Assembly: GCA_963676095.1 (NCBI GenBank)
Contig: OY781040.1
Span: 4,588,001 to 4,652,000 of the forward strand
Direction: 5' to 3'
DNA: 64,000 nucleotides
Origin: G963676095 sp963676095
GTDB taxonomy: Bacteria > Bacteroidota > Bacteroidia > Bacteroidales > Prolixibacteraceae
This document shows positions 27,631-36,500 of this stretch, piece after piece. A program made the position numbers and the translations under genes. Each line of letters begins with the position of its first letter. The first letter of the stretch is position 1. Below the pieces are notes generated by a model, which was given only the letters and a program-made list of their open reading frames with translations, had not been told where the DNA came from and made no database searches.

Positions 27631-29370
27631 ATGAACCGGATCATTTATTTTTTGTTCCTGCTGATCCCTTTTTCCGGGATCGGCAGAACCGTTCCTTCTG
27701 TTTTGGTTGAGGCGGAAAGCTTTGCTCATCCGGGCGGTTGGGTGATCGACCAGCAGTTTATCCCTTCGATGGGATCACCTTACCTGCTGGCCCACGGCAT
27801 GGGAGAGCCGGTTGAAAATGCTTCCACGAAAGTGAACTTTCCGGGGAAAGGGGATTATCATTATTGGGTGCGTACGAAGGACTGGGTACCGGATCGTCCG
27901 GAAACCCCAGGGACCTTTAAGCTGGTCATTAACGGGGAAGAACAGGAGCCGGTATTCGGTACGAATGAATATGGCTGGCAATGGGTTTACGGGGGGGAAG
28001 TGAAGATCCGTAACAGGGAGACCAGGCTGGAACTGAAAGACCTGACCGGGTTTGAAGGACGTTGCGATGCTATCTATTTTTCGGGAGATAAAAATGATGC
28101 GCCCCCTGATGATGCAAAAAAATTAGCGTTATGGCGCAGTGAAAAACTGGGTCTGAAAGTACCGGCACTGGCAGGGACGTATGACCTGGTGGTGGTTGGA
28201 GGCGGACTGAGCGGCTGCTGTGCTGCAGTTGCCGCAGCACGCCGGGGATTGTCCGTGGCCCTGATCAATGACCGCCCCGTATTGGGAGGAAATGAAAGTA
28301 AGGAAGTCCGTGTTCACACGGAAGGGATCCCCTTTTATACGATTGTGGAAGAGCTCAACACGGAACATTACCCGAACGGGGATGCCAAGGCCATTCCCAC
28401 CAACGATACGATCATGTTGGTGGTGAAAAAGGAAAAGAACATCCACCTGTTTTTGAATACTTACATCAATGGGGTAAGTAGATCAGGAGCCCGGATCACG
28501 GAGGTGTCGGGGATGAACACGATCACCTCGGAAATGATCCGCTTTGAAGGGACCTGGTTTGTGGATGCCACGGGTGATGGTTGGGTGGGCTACTACGGAG
28601 GGGCACACTACATGATGGGACGGGAGCCCCGCAGTGAGTTCGGCGAATCGATGGCCCCGGAGCATGCAGACAAAATGACCATGGGCAGTTCTGTCTTGTG
28701 GAACTCTTACGATGCCGGTCAGCCAAGTCCTTTCCCGTCGGTTCCGTGGGCGATGAATGTGGCTAAAGATTACAAGGTGAAGGGAGGAGAATGGTTCTGG
28801 GAATACGGGATGAACCTGAATACGATCGATGATGCCGAACAAATCAGGGACCATATGTTCCGGGCTATTTACGGAACCTGGGCCAATGTGAAGGCTGATC
28901 CGGAAAATGTAAACCTGAAGCTGAAATGGGTGGCCTTTATTGCCGGGAAACGGGAATCCAGAAGGTTGTTAGGCGAATATGTTCTGAAAGAACAGGATGT
29001 GATCAATCCTGTGGATTTCGAGGATGGCTTCATGGAAGAAAAGCGCGATATCGACATTCACTATCCGAAGCCAGGGCCATATGATTTTCTTTCATATGCC
29101 CACTTTACAAGGATAGAACAATATAAGATCCCCTACCGGTGCCTGATTTCAAAAGATATCCCGAACCTGTTCATGGCCGGACGGTGCCTGTCTGCCACCC
29201 ATGTAGGGCTTGGAAGTCCGCGGGTCATGCATACCTGCGGGCAGATGGGCGTGGTAGTAGGGACGGCAGCATCAGTCTGTAAGGAACATCAATGCATGCC
29301 TATGGATGTTTACCGCAGTTACCTGCATGAGCTAAAAAACATTCTCGAACCATTGAAAATTAATAAATAG
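27631..29370 (+). CDS. Exported FAD-dependent oxidoreductase
   Basis: 579 residues. A signal peptide (MNRIIYFLFLLIPFSGIG) is followed by a beta-rich domain starting VEAESFAHPGGWVI (about residues 25-150, carbohydrate-binding-like), then the dinucleotide-binding fold DLVVVGGGLSGCCAAVAAAR (from about residue 185) with RPVLGGNESKE, as in the FAD_oxidored family found in polysaccharide loci. FVDATGDGWVG and FMAGRCLSATHVGLGSPRVM are the later flavin-contact motifs. Substrate unknown. It lies between the large lipoprotein and a gene with a possible FMN-attachment-like motif, suggesting an oxidative step in locus 1. Confidence 0.85.
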   Translation: MNRIIYFLFLLIPFSGIGRTVPSVLVEAESFAHPGGWVIDQQFIPSMGSPYLLAHGMGEPVENASTKVNFPGKGDYHYWVRTKDWVPDRPETPGTFKLVINGEEQEPVFGTNEYGWQWVYGGEVKIRNRETRLELKDLTGFEGRCDAIYFSGDKNDAPPDDAKKLALWRSEKLGLKVPALAGTYDLVVVGGGLSGCCAAVAAARRGLSVALINDRPVLGGNESKEVRVHTEGIPFYTIVEELNTEHYPNGDAKAIPTNDTIMLVVKKEKNIHLFLNTYINGVSRSGARITEVSGMNTITSEMIRFEGTWFVDATGDGWVGYYGGAHYMMGREPRSEFGESMAPEHADKMTMGSSVLWNSYDAGQPSPFPSVPWAMNVAKDYKVKGGEWFWEYGMNLNTIDDAEQIRDHMFRAIYGTWANVKADPENVNLKLKWVAFIAGKRESRRLLGEYVLKEQDVINPVDFEDGFMEEKRDIDIHYPKPGPYDFLSYAHFTRIEQYKIPYRCLISKDIPNLFMAGRCLSATHVGLGSPRVMHTCGQMGVVVGTAASVCKEHQCMPMDVYRSYLHELKNILEPLKINK

Positions 29371-29446
29371 CCGGTTGTTGGTACGGCATGTTTGGATCTG
29401 TAATGGTTCATGGCTATTAATAATTGAGCATTTTGATCAGTTTAAC

Positions 29447-30586
29447 ATGATTTTTATCCGATATGTCACATTCGTTCTGATCTTTTTCCTGTTATTCATG
29501 GGAAAGAAGGCGGACGTTCCTCCGGGAAGACATTTTTTTGCGGAGCCTTCCTTTGAAGCGGATTCTCTGTTCGTCCATCCGGAATGGATTGCTTTTCAGG
29601 ATACTGTAGGGAATGATACCCTGTATGTTTTTGAAAACAAAGAGGGACTGATCCATTCCTATTTCCGGAAGATCAATACAGGTGTTTGTATTGACGGCCA
29701 GTGTCGCAGGTTGAGCATCACCCTGTTCTGGACCGTAACAGGGAGGTACTTTGGCTTTGTTCTGCCAGCCGGGGAATTTCTGAGTAAAGCGGGGCACGTT
29801 CCTTTTAACGATGAAGATTATCAACGCTTACAGGAGATCCTGCAGGATCCTTCGTCTCCCATGGGACAGTACCGGATCGACGAACTGGTGTCGGACAATG
29901 GAATACCTGTTGATGGCATCACTGCCGCCACCGTGAATGTGGTTCAGCAGGCAGCGGTGCCAGATGCTGTTTATACGACTTACACCCTATGGAACCTGGT
30001 TTACGGGAAAACCCGGGAGGAGATCCTGAAACAGACATATGACAGGCTGACGGATCAGTTGGTCGTAAAGCTGCTGGAAAGCCCGGACTTCGAAGACAAA
30101 CGATGGACGCTGGAAAATATGGGTCCTGAATTGCAATGGAGCAGCCAACTCAGACAGGTTGTACTGTACGAGATCATCCGGGATGACGACATTCTTGCGG
30201 TGCAGGCACTCTCTGCTTTACCGGATTCTCTGATCCGGGACAGTACCATCCGGAACGGACTGATAAAGTCCCTGGCTGGCATGTCTGATCTTAAGCAAAG
30301 GAAAATCCTTGAAAAACTGGACAAGTCGCCGGAACTGGATCTGCGCGCAGCTCTTTTGCTTGCAGAAGCATTGAGCGATTTGAGCGAAGAAGGAGTGGAT
30401 TGTGTTTTTAAATTACTTGAAAAACACCGGATCCGGAATCCGGACATTGACCAAATGGTCATTCCGTTACTGGATCATGAAAACCGATTTATCGGCCGTA
30501 AGGCAGCGAATTTTCTGGAAACAAAAGATATACGGGATCATCGTGTACGCAGGAAGATCAGGAAGATAAACGCTGAGGAAAATTGA
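29447..30586 (+). CDS. Exported protein with FMN-bind-like motif and helical repeats
   Basis: 379 residues from the ATG that begins a clear signal segment (MIFIRYVTFVLIFFLLFMGK); an in-frame ATG at 29375 adds 24 residues and is unlikely. Residues about 80-200 include GQYRIDELVSDNG then PVDGITAATVNVV, which resembles the [S/T]GAT flavinylation motif of FMN_bind proteins (TAAT here). The C-terminal half has short helical repeats (DILAVQALSALPDS, LDLRAALLLAEALSDLSEEG) like HEAT repeats. No family is assigned with certainty. Adjacency to the FAD oxidoreductase suggests an electron-transfer partner; that is inference. Confidence 0.6.
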   Translation: MIFIRYVTFVLIFFLLFMGKKADVPPGRHFFAEPSFEADSLFVHPEWIAFQDTVGNDTLYVFENKEGLIHSYFRKINTGVCIDGQCRRLSITLFWTVTGRYFGFVLPAGEFLSKAGHVPFNDEDYQRLQEILQDPSSPMGQYRIDELVSDNGIPVDGITAATVNVVQQAAVPDAVYTTYTLWNLVYGKTREEILKQTYDRLTDQLVVKLLESPDFEDKRWTLENMGPELQWSSQLRQVVLYEIIRDDDILAVQALSALPDSLIRDSTIRNGLIKSLAGMSDLKQRKILEKLDKSPELDLRAALLLAEALSDLSEEGVDCVFKLLEKHRIRNPDIDQMVIPLLDHENRFIGRKAANFLETKDIRDHRVRRKIRKINAEEN

Positions 30587-30634
30587 AATTCTGACCTGTG
30601 AATCTTTATCTTTGAAAAGATTAAAAATGCATAT

Positions 30635-32724
30635 ATGACTAACTCAACGAAACCGTTACCTCACAAAGGCCTGATCTTTCCTGTTTTTTTTCTCTTTTTA
30701 CTGGTTACAATGACTATAACAAAGGCACGGGCACAGGACTGCCATGCTTTGCTGGATCTGGATACCCTGACTCTCCGTAACAGTAAAATCGAAGGGAAAT
30801 GGCTCTGGAATAAAGGAGATCTTCTTCTTTTTTCAATCAAAGATGTCCATTCGGACAAACCTGCTCTAACGACAGACCGCCTTCCCTCTTTTTTCATGGA
30901 AGGAAGATGTTTTCTGAAAAATACAGGATTTAAGATCACGGAAGTGGAAAAGGGACTGACGGTTCCCGCCCATCTGGAAGTCATGGTAGAAAACCAGTAC
31001 CGGGAACTGTCCCTCAGGCGGATCTTCAGGATCTATCCGGAAACACCTGCCATTTCCTGTGATTATTACCTGAACTATCAGTCTCTTTTTCCTCAGGTGG
31101 CGGAAAAGAGAGAAAAAGCTGACGGAACGGAAGCGTTTTTGAATTCAACAGGGAAAGATACCGGATCATATATGGATTATTATCCGTTAAATTCTGCCCA
31201 CTGGAGGTTTCGGGTGGTTGCTTTTCAGGATGTCACCGACAGTCATGATAACCTGGTCTCGGAAACGGATCTAATTCCGTACCGGGCAAAACGCCGGTTC
31301 CCCGGAAACCTGCTGATTGCGGAAAACCTGGCGAACGGAAAGAGCTTCTTTATCCTGAAGGAAGCTCCCAGTGCAGGAAGCCAGGTTAACTATCCCGGTT
31401 ATGACTTTGAGATGAACAATCGCGGGATCCGCATTCCCTTTAGTGGTTTCCCTGAAGATCAGGAAGGTGACGGCTGGGTCAAAGGATATTCTGTTACAAC
31501 TGGCGTTGGTGAAGAAAGTGCAGGAAGCCTGGTGGCCCTGCGCCATTACCTGAAAAACTCAGTTAATTACGATCCTGCAAGCTATGAGATGGTTATGATG
31601 AATACCTGGGGCGACCGGGGACAGGACGGGAAGATCAGTGAAGAATTTATCTTAAAGGAACTGGAGGCTGCCCAACGGCTGGGAGTTACCCATTTTCAGA
31701 TCGATGACGGCTGGCAGCAGGGATGTCGGCTAATTCCGCAACTAAATCCGGTAACCTGTGGGATGACTGGACTCCTGAAAACTGGCAGTTTAACCGGGAC
31801 CGTTTTCCCAATGGATGGAAAAAGATCCTTCAGTCGGCCGGAGAAAAAAATATCCGGTTGGGCCTTTGGTTTCATCCCAGCAACAGGGATAGCTATGCCA
31901 ACTGGGAATCAGATGCTGATGTGATCATCAATTTGTTTCGCAGCACAGGGATTTCCTATTACAAGATCGATGGGGTGGAGATCCCGGATAAACAAGCAGA
32001 GATCAACCTTGGAAAATTCTTTGGAAAGGTCAAAGACCAAACGAACGGGAAAGTTTTTTTCGACCTGGACCTGACCGCAGGGACACGTGGCGGATATTTC
32101 ATGTTCCGTTATGCCGGGAACCTGTTTCTGGAGAACCGTTATACCGATTGGGGAAATTATTATCCATTCCATACCCTACGGAATGTCTGGATGCTGTCCC
32201 GTTATTTTCCCCCGGAAGTTTTACAGGTTGAATTCCTGAACAAATGGAGAAATAAGGATAAATACCCGTCCGATGATCCTTTTGCTCCTTCAGCATATGA
32301 AAATTTTGATTACCTGTTTGCGGTCACGATGGCCGGACAACCCCTGGCCTGGTTCGAAGCAACCGGTTTGCCGGAAGACTCTTTTTCGGTGTCAACGGAA
32401 ATCGATGCTTACCGGAAGATACAGGGAGACTTTCATGCCGGAAATGTATTCCCGGTAGGCGACGAACCTTCAGGACGTTCCTGGACCGGGTTTCAGTCAG
32501 TGCAGGAGGGGAAAGGTTATTTTCTTATTTTCCGGGAAAATTCGGATGACGGTGAGGTTGAAATAAAAACCTTTTTGCCTCCCGGAAGTAAAATTTTTAT
32601 AACACCGGTCTGTGGAAATGATCCGGACGGTTCAAGGGAATGTGTGGTTTCTTCTGAAGGAAAAGTTAAGTTTTGTTTGCCTGCAGTTAATAACTATGAA
32701 CTTTATCAGTATCTTGTTCTGTAA
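30635..32724 (+). pseudogene. GH36-like alpha-galactosidase, split by a one-base frameshift
   Basis: Two adjacent reading frames together give an exported protein of about 695 residues. The first frame (from 30635, signal ending around ITKARAQ) runs to GVTHFQIDDGWQQG. The second, offset by one base, resumes at 31723 with MSANSATKSGNLWDDWTPEN and ends at 32724. IDDGWQ and YYKIDGVE are the beta-strand motifs of GH36/GH27-type alpha-galactosidases, the latter carrying the nucleophile Asp. One extra G in the GGG run at 31720-31722 would restore a single frame, so this is either a real inactivating deletion or a homopolymer sequencing error. It would act on alpha-galactoside side chains imported by locus 1. 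Confidence 0.82.
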
Positions 32725-32759
32725 TTCCAGAGATAGCATAAAACTAAATAAACCTAGTA

Positions 32760-34181
32760 ATGATGAAGAAAAATAATTCTTTATTGGTCATTCTCTTTTT
32801 CCTGATAATGGCCTTGCCTGCTTCATTGCAGGCCGAAATAAAACTTCCGTCAATTTTTGGAGACCACATGGTGTTACAGCAGAAAACGGGTGCCGCGATC
32901 TGGGGTAAAGCGTCCCCTGGAAAAACGGTGACTGTTAAAACTTCATGGGATGATAAAAGTTATACCGCGCATGCGGAAAAAGCAGGCGACTGGAAACTGA
33001 AGGTAGAGACCCCTGAAGCCGGAGGCCCTTATGAAATTACGATTTCCGACGGGAAGGAAATGACCTTGCAGGATGTATTGATCGGCGAGGTCTGGCTTTG
33101 TTCAGGTCAGTCGAATATGGAAATGCCGGTAAAAGGGTTTCGTAACCAGCCGGTCGATAATTCGAACGAAGTGATCGCTACCTCTGATAATGAATCGATC
33201 CGTCTGTTTACAGTTGCCCGGAATACAAGTCTCTCCCCTCTTGATAATTTTAGCGGAAAATGGATGGAATGTATCCCTGAGAACGTCGCAAATTTTAGTG
33301 CGACAGCCTATTTCTTCGGACGTATGATGCAGAAAGTACTGGGAATCCCGGTGGGGCTTATTGTTTCAAGCTGGGGAGGGACTCGCATCGAACCCTGGAT
33401 CAGTGAATCGGGTATAAAAAAATTTGATTTTGTAACACTTCCCGATAAGAACCAGACTGGAAATCTTTCGCCGCAAACGCCTACTGTCCTTTTTAATGCC
33501 ATGATCAACCCTGTTGCCGGATTTGCAATGAAAGGAGCGATTTGGTATCAGGGAGAGTCGAACAGGAACGAGGCTGCCCAATATGTGAAACTGATGCCCG
33601 GGTTGATTGAAAACTGGCGGGAGAATTGGGGCATCGGTGATTTCCCTTTTTACTATGCCCAGATAGCGCCGTACGATTACGGAAAAACAGGACTTAATTC
33701 TGCCTTTCTGCGTGAAGCCCAGCTAAAGGCTTCCACTTCAGTTCCGAACACAGGAATGGCTTGCCTGATGGATACAGGAGAGAAGAATTGTATCCATCCT
33801 TCAAACAAAAATGCCGCCGGTGAACGCCTGGCTTATCTGGCCCTTGCACAGACTTATGGAAAAGGTGGTTTTGAATATTCCGGGCCCGTGCTGAAAGAAA
33901 TGACGGTTGACGGGAGCCTGGTGAAACTTACTTTCGATCATGCGGCAAATGGTCTGACTACCTTTGGTAAAGATCTCGTGAACTTCAAGGTTGCTGGCGA
34001 AGGCAAAAAATTTTACCCGGCAGAGGCTGCTATTACCGGTTCCGGGATTAGTCTTTCATCTCCCTTTGTGGCAAAACCTGTTGCCGTAAGATATGCTTTT
34101 GACGATTTTGTCGTGGGGGAATTGTTCAATACCGAAGGCTTGCCTGCTTCTTCTTTCCGGACAGACGACTGGGAAGAATAA
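32760..34181 (+). CDS. Sialate O-acetylesterase-like SGNH esterase
   Basis: 473-residue exported protein of the SASA/SGNH family. Signal peptide ends near residue 25 (PASLQA). Catalytic blocks: GQSNMEM with nucleophile Ser118, SSWGGTRIEPWIS, IWYQGESNR, and Asp338/His346 in MDTGEKNCIHPSN. The N- and C-terminal portions are beta-sandwich-like. Members remove acetyl groups from sialic acid or from plant polysaccharides. Given the neighbouring GH36-like gene, deacetylation of a decorated glycan is as likely as sialate. An ATG one codon downstream (32763) is an alternative start. Confidence 0.92.
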   Translation: MMKKNNSLLVILFFLIMALPASLQAEIKLPSIFGDHMVLQQKTGAAIWGKASPGKTVTVKTSWDDKSYTAHAEKAGDWKLKVETPEAGGPYEITISDGKEMTLQDVLIGEVWLCSGQSNMEMPVKGFRNQPVDNSNEVIATSDNESIRLFTVARNTSLSPLDNFSGKWMECIPENVANFSATAYFFGRMMQKVLGIPVGLIVSSWGGTRIEPWISESGIKKFDFVTLPDKNQTGNLSPQTPTVLFNAMINPVAGFAMKGAIWYQGESNRNEAAQYVKLMPGLIENWRENWGIGDFPFYYAQIAPYDYGKTGLNSAFLREAQLKASTSVPNTGMACLMDTGEKNCIHPSNKNAAGERLAYLALAQTYGKGGFEYSGPVLKEMTVDGSLVKLTFDHAANGLTTFGKDLVNFKVAGEGKKFYPAEAAITGSGISLSSPFVAKPVAVRYAFDDFVVGELFNTEGLPASSFRTDDWEE

Positions 34182-34271
34182 AGTGACTGAGTGGAAAATG
34201 ACGAATGTCCGGATGTTTGAAAAAAACAGCCGTGGAATGTCCCGTCGTTTATCAGATAAATATTTTATAGA

Positions 34272-34313
34272 AGAGATCGTCCAAAAGGGAACTTACATTT
34301 TTGGACGATCTCT
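34272..34313. terminator. Perfect 15-bp hairpin terminator after locus 1
   Basis: AGAGATCGTCCAAAA (34272-34286) is perfectly complementary to TTTTGGACGATCTCT (34299-34313) around a 12-nt loop, then TTTCAAATTATTTT. It lies between the last gene of locus 1 and the sigma gene of locus 2. Confidence 0.8.
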
Positions 34314-34357
34314 TTCAAATTATTTTGGGCGATTCAAGATCATTTTGAGAGGTTTTT

Positions 34358-34365
34358 TACATTTG
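34358..34365 (+). promoter_or_regulatory. Candidate -7 element TACATTTG upstream of sigma gene
   Basis: Exact match to the Bacteroidetes -7 consensus TAnnTTTG, 55 nt before the sigma start codon and just after the locus 1 terminator. No well-spaced TTTG -33 box is visible. Confidence 0.4.
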
Positions 34366-34419
34366 TAGTTCTGCGACGTGCAGGTTTTAATCATTTTTTA
34401 ACCTTCAGAGAAGTGGCCT

Positions 34420-35028
34420 ATGGAAAAAGATTTAAATAAAGACGGTTTCCTTTGGCAGCAATTTAAAGCAGGAGATGAAAATGCTTTTTATCTCCTTTAT
34501 GACCACTACGTTGAGGAGCTTTTTTCTTTTGGAGGTTCTTTTACAAAAGATCTTGAATTGGTCAAAGATTGTATTCATGATCTTTTTCTTGATTTGTATA
34601 AATACAGGAAGCAGCTTTCCGATACGAATAATATCCGTTTTTATCTGTTCCGATCCCTTCGTCGAAAAATATACAGAGAGCAAAAAAAGATTTCTTCATT
34701 GTTGAACGATGAGGATATTTTATCTGAACAGGCGGATAAAGTTCCCGCATTTGAGAATACAATTATTCAGGAAGAGATCTCAGCCGAAAACCACAGGTTG
34801 CTCCTGAAAGCTATGAAATCTCTTACTTTCAGGCAGCAAAAAGCTCTTTCTCTTCGTTTCGAACAGGATCTTTCCTATCCGGATATCGCTAATTTATTGG
34901 ATATTTCTGTCGAGTCAACCCGGACAATTGTTTACCGGGCACTTAAGGTTCTCCGTGATATATTAAAAAACGGTGATCATCCTACAATCCAGCTATTATT
35001 TTTCCTTTTTCGGCATAACGAACACTAA
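34420..35028 (+). CDS. ECF RNA polymerase sigma factor (locus 2)
   Basis: 202-residue ECF sigma factor. Region 2 is near residues 25-85 (ELVKDCIHDLFLDLYKYRKQ) and region 4 near 130-190 (LTFRQQKALSLRFEQDLSYPDIANLL, DISVESTRTIVYRALKVLRD). A candidate TACATTTG promoter element lies 55 nt upstream. FecR and SusC genes follow in the same direction, so it likely controls locus 2. Confidence 0.93.
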   Translation: MEKDLNKDGFLWQQFKAGDENAFYLLYDHYVEELFSFGGSFTKDLELVKDCIHDLFLDLYKYRKQLSDTNNIRFYLFRSLRRKIYREQKKISSLLNDEDILSEQADKVPAFENTIIQEEISAENHRLLLKAMKSLTFRQQKALSLRFEQDLSYPDIANLLDISVESTRTIVYRALKVLRDILKNGDHPTIQLLFFLFRHNEH

Positions 35029-35204
35029 TCCGTTAAAAATTTGGACTTCTCGTCGTCTTTCATGCTTCGTTTTTCTGTTTTCCGGTTCTGATTTTTCTTA
35101 TTTCCGGATCAGAAGCAAATTTTTTGAAAATAATTTACATTTTTTGTCTATGTTTTGGATAAAGCCTCCTTTATTAGATTGTAAAGAACATAATAAAAGA
35201 AGGA

Positions 35205-36374
35205 ATGGCAGGAAAAAAAAATATAAGAGCGGAAGATTTGTTGATGGAGGATGGCTTCAATGATAATTTGTTAGAGGGAGAAAAAAAGGATGGAACCGAG
35301 GTTGCCCCGGAAGAGATTTATTTAGCAAGACAGATTTTTCGGTTTTTAAAGTCTTTTAATCTGCATGTTCTTTCTGCTCCTGAAAAAGATCATTTGAAAA
35401 ACAGGATAAGCCGGTCCGTTGGAAAATATAAGAGGAAGAAGCAATTGATCCGATGGAATATTGCTGCAGCGATCTTCGTCGCGGGGCTGTCCGCTGCAAT
35501 TTTGTATTACCGTGAAAATTCGACTCCGGAAATTGTTCACTATGCCAGGCAACTAAATATTCCTGAACAGATAAACAATACGCTCCTGCTTCTTCAAAAC
35601 AACCACGAGGTTCTTATTCCTGACAGGAATTCTGAAATTAATTATGCCGGTAACGGAAAAAAAATTCATATCAATCATGGTCAAAACATCAATCAGAAAA
35701 TTGATACTAAGGAGATAGTTTATAATACAGTTATTGTTCCGTACGGAAAAAGGACGCGGGTGCGTTTATCAGAAGGAACAACTGTTTGGCTGAACTCCGG
35801 ATCCAGACTTGTTTATCCTGCGGTGTTCCCGGCTGATAAACGTGAAGTTTATCTGAGTGGTGAGGCTATATTCGAGGTCGTCCGTGAACGTCAGACTCCC
35901 TTTTTGGTAAATACTGATAATTTCACAGTTAAAGTTGTAGGAACAGTATTCAACATTAGTGCTTATTCAGGGGATAAATATTCCAGTGCAGTTCTGGAAA
36001 GAGGAAAAATAGAACTTATGGGGAAAAGAAATCTGTTTACAAAGGAAAATCTGACTATCACGCCAGGCATAAGGGCTGTATACGATCCTGAACAGAAATC
36101 CTTTCGTCAGGAACAGGTTAACCCCGGAGATTATCTGTCGTGGCGCAACGGTTATTATATTTTCCACACAGAAGAACTGGGGAATATTTTGAAAAAGCTT
36201 TCCCGTTATTATGATATAGAAATTAGCATACCGGATAAGTCCTTAGCCCTTGAAACATTCTCAGGGAGCCTGGATTTGAAAAAAACACTTCGGGATGTAT
36301 TGAGTGTGATTACTGAGACCACGCCCTTTACCTTCCATAATGAAGACGGAAAATTAATCATTAAATCTCAATAA
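35205..36374 (+). CDS. FecR-type anti-sigma factor (locus 2)
   Basis: 389 residues; start preceded by AAGAAGGA. Membrane segment at about residues 83-102 (WNIAAAIFVAGLSAAILYYR), then the periplasmic FecR domain (VRLSEGTTVWLNSGSRLVYP, GEAIFEVVRERQTPFLV, VVGTVFNISAYSGD) and a C-terminal STN-like region (LGNILKKLSRYYDIEI). Compared with the locus 1 protein it has a longer insert between membrane segment and FecR domain. The 176-bp gap upstream contains a TTCTGAT/ATCAGAA inverted repeat. Confidence 0.93.
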   Translation: MAGKKNIRAEDLLMEDGFNDNLLEGEKKDGTEVAPEEIYLARQIFRFLKSFNLHVLSAPEKDHLKNRISRSVGKYKRKKQLIRWNIAAAIFVAGLSAAILYYRENSTPEIVHYARQLNIPEQINNTLLLLQNNHEVLIPDRNSEINYAGNGKKIHINHGQNINQKIDTKEIVYNTVIVPYGKRTRVRLSEGTTVWLNSGSRLVYPAVFPADKREVYLSGEAIFEVVRERQTPFLVNTDNFTVKVVGTVFNISAYSGDKYSSAVLERGKIELMGKRNLFTKENLTITPGIRAVYDPEQKSFRQEQVNPGDYLSWRNGYYIFHTEELGNILKKLSRYYDIEISIPDKSLALETFSGSLDLKKTLRDVLSVITETTPFTFHNEDGKLIIKSQ

Positions 36375-36413
36375 AATGACTTAACCCAGTTAAATCAAAC
36401 TAAACGAAAAAGA

Positions 36414-36440
36414 CTTGCAGGTGCGGCTAACACCTGCAAG
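36414..36440 (+). terminator. Perfect 10-bp hairpin between fecR and susC (locus 2)
   Basis: CTTGCAGGTG (36414-36423) pairs perfectly with CACCTGCAAG (36431-36440), 7-nt loop, in the 126-bp gap between the anti-sigma gene and susC. There is no strong T-tract. It is positionally equivalent to the hairpins at 19687 and 61104. Confidence 0.6.
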
Positions 36441-36500
36441 CTTAGTCAAGCTAACATTACTAAACTGTAACATTAACTAATCTAAGTGATGATCAAATTT

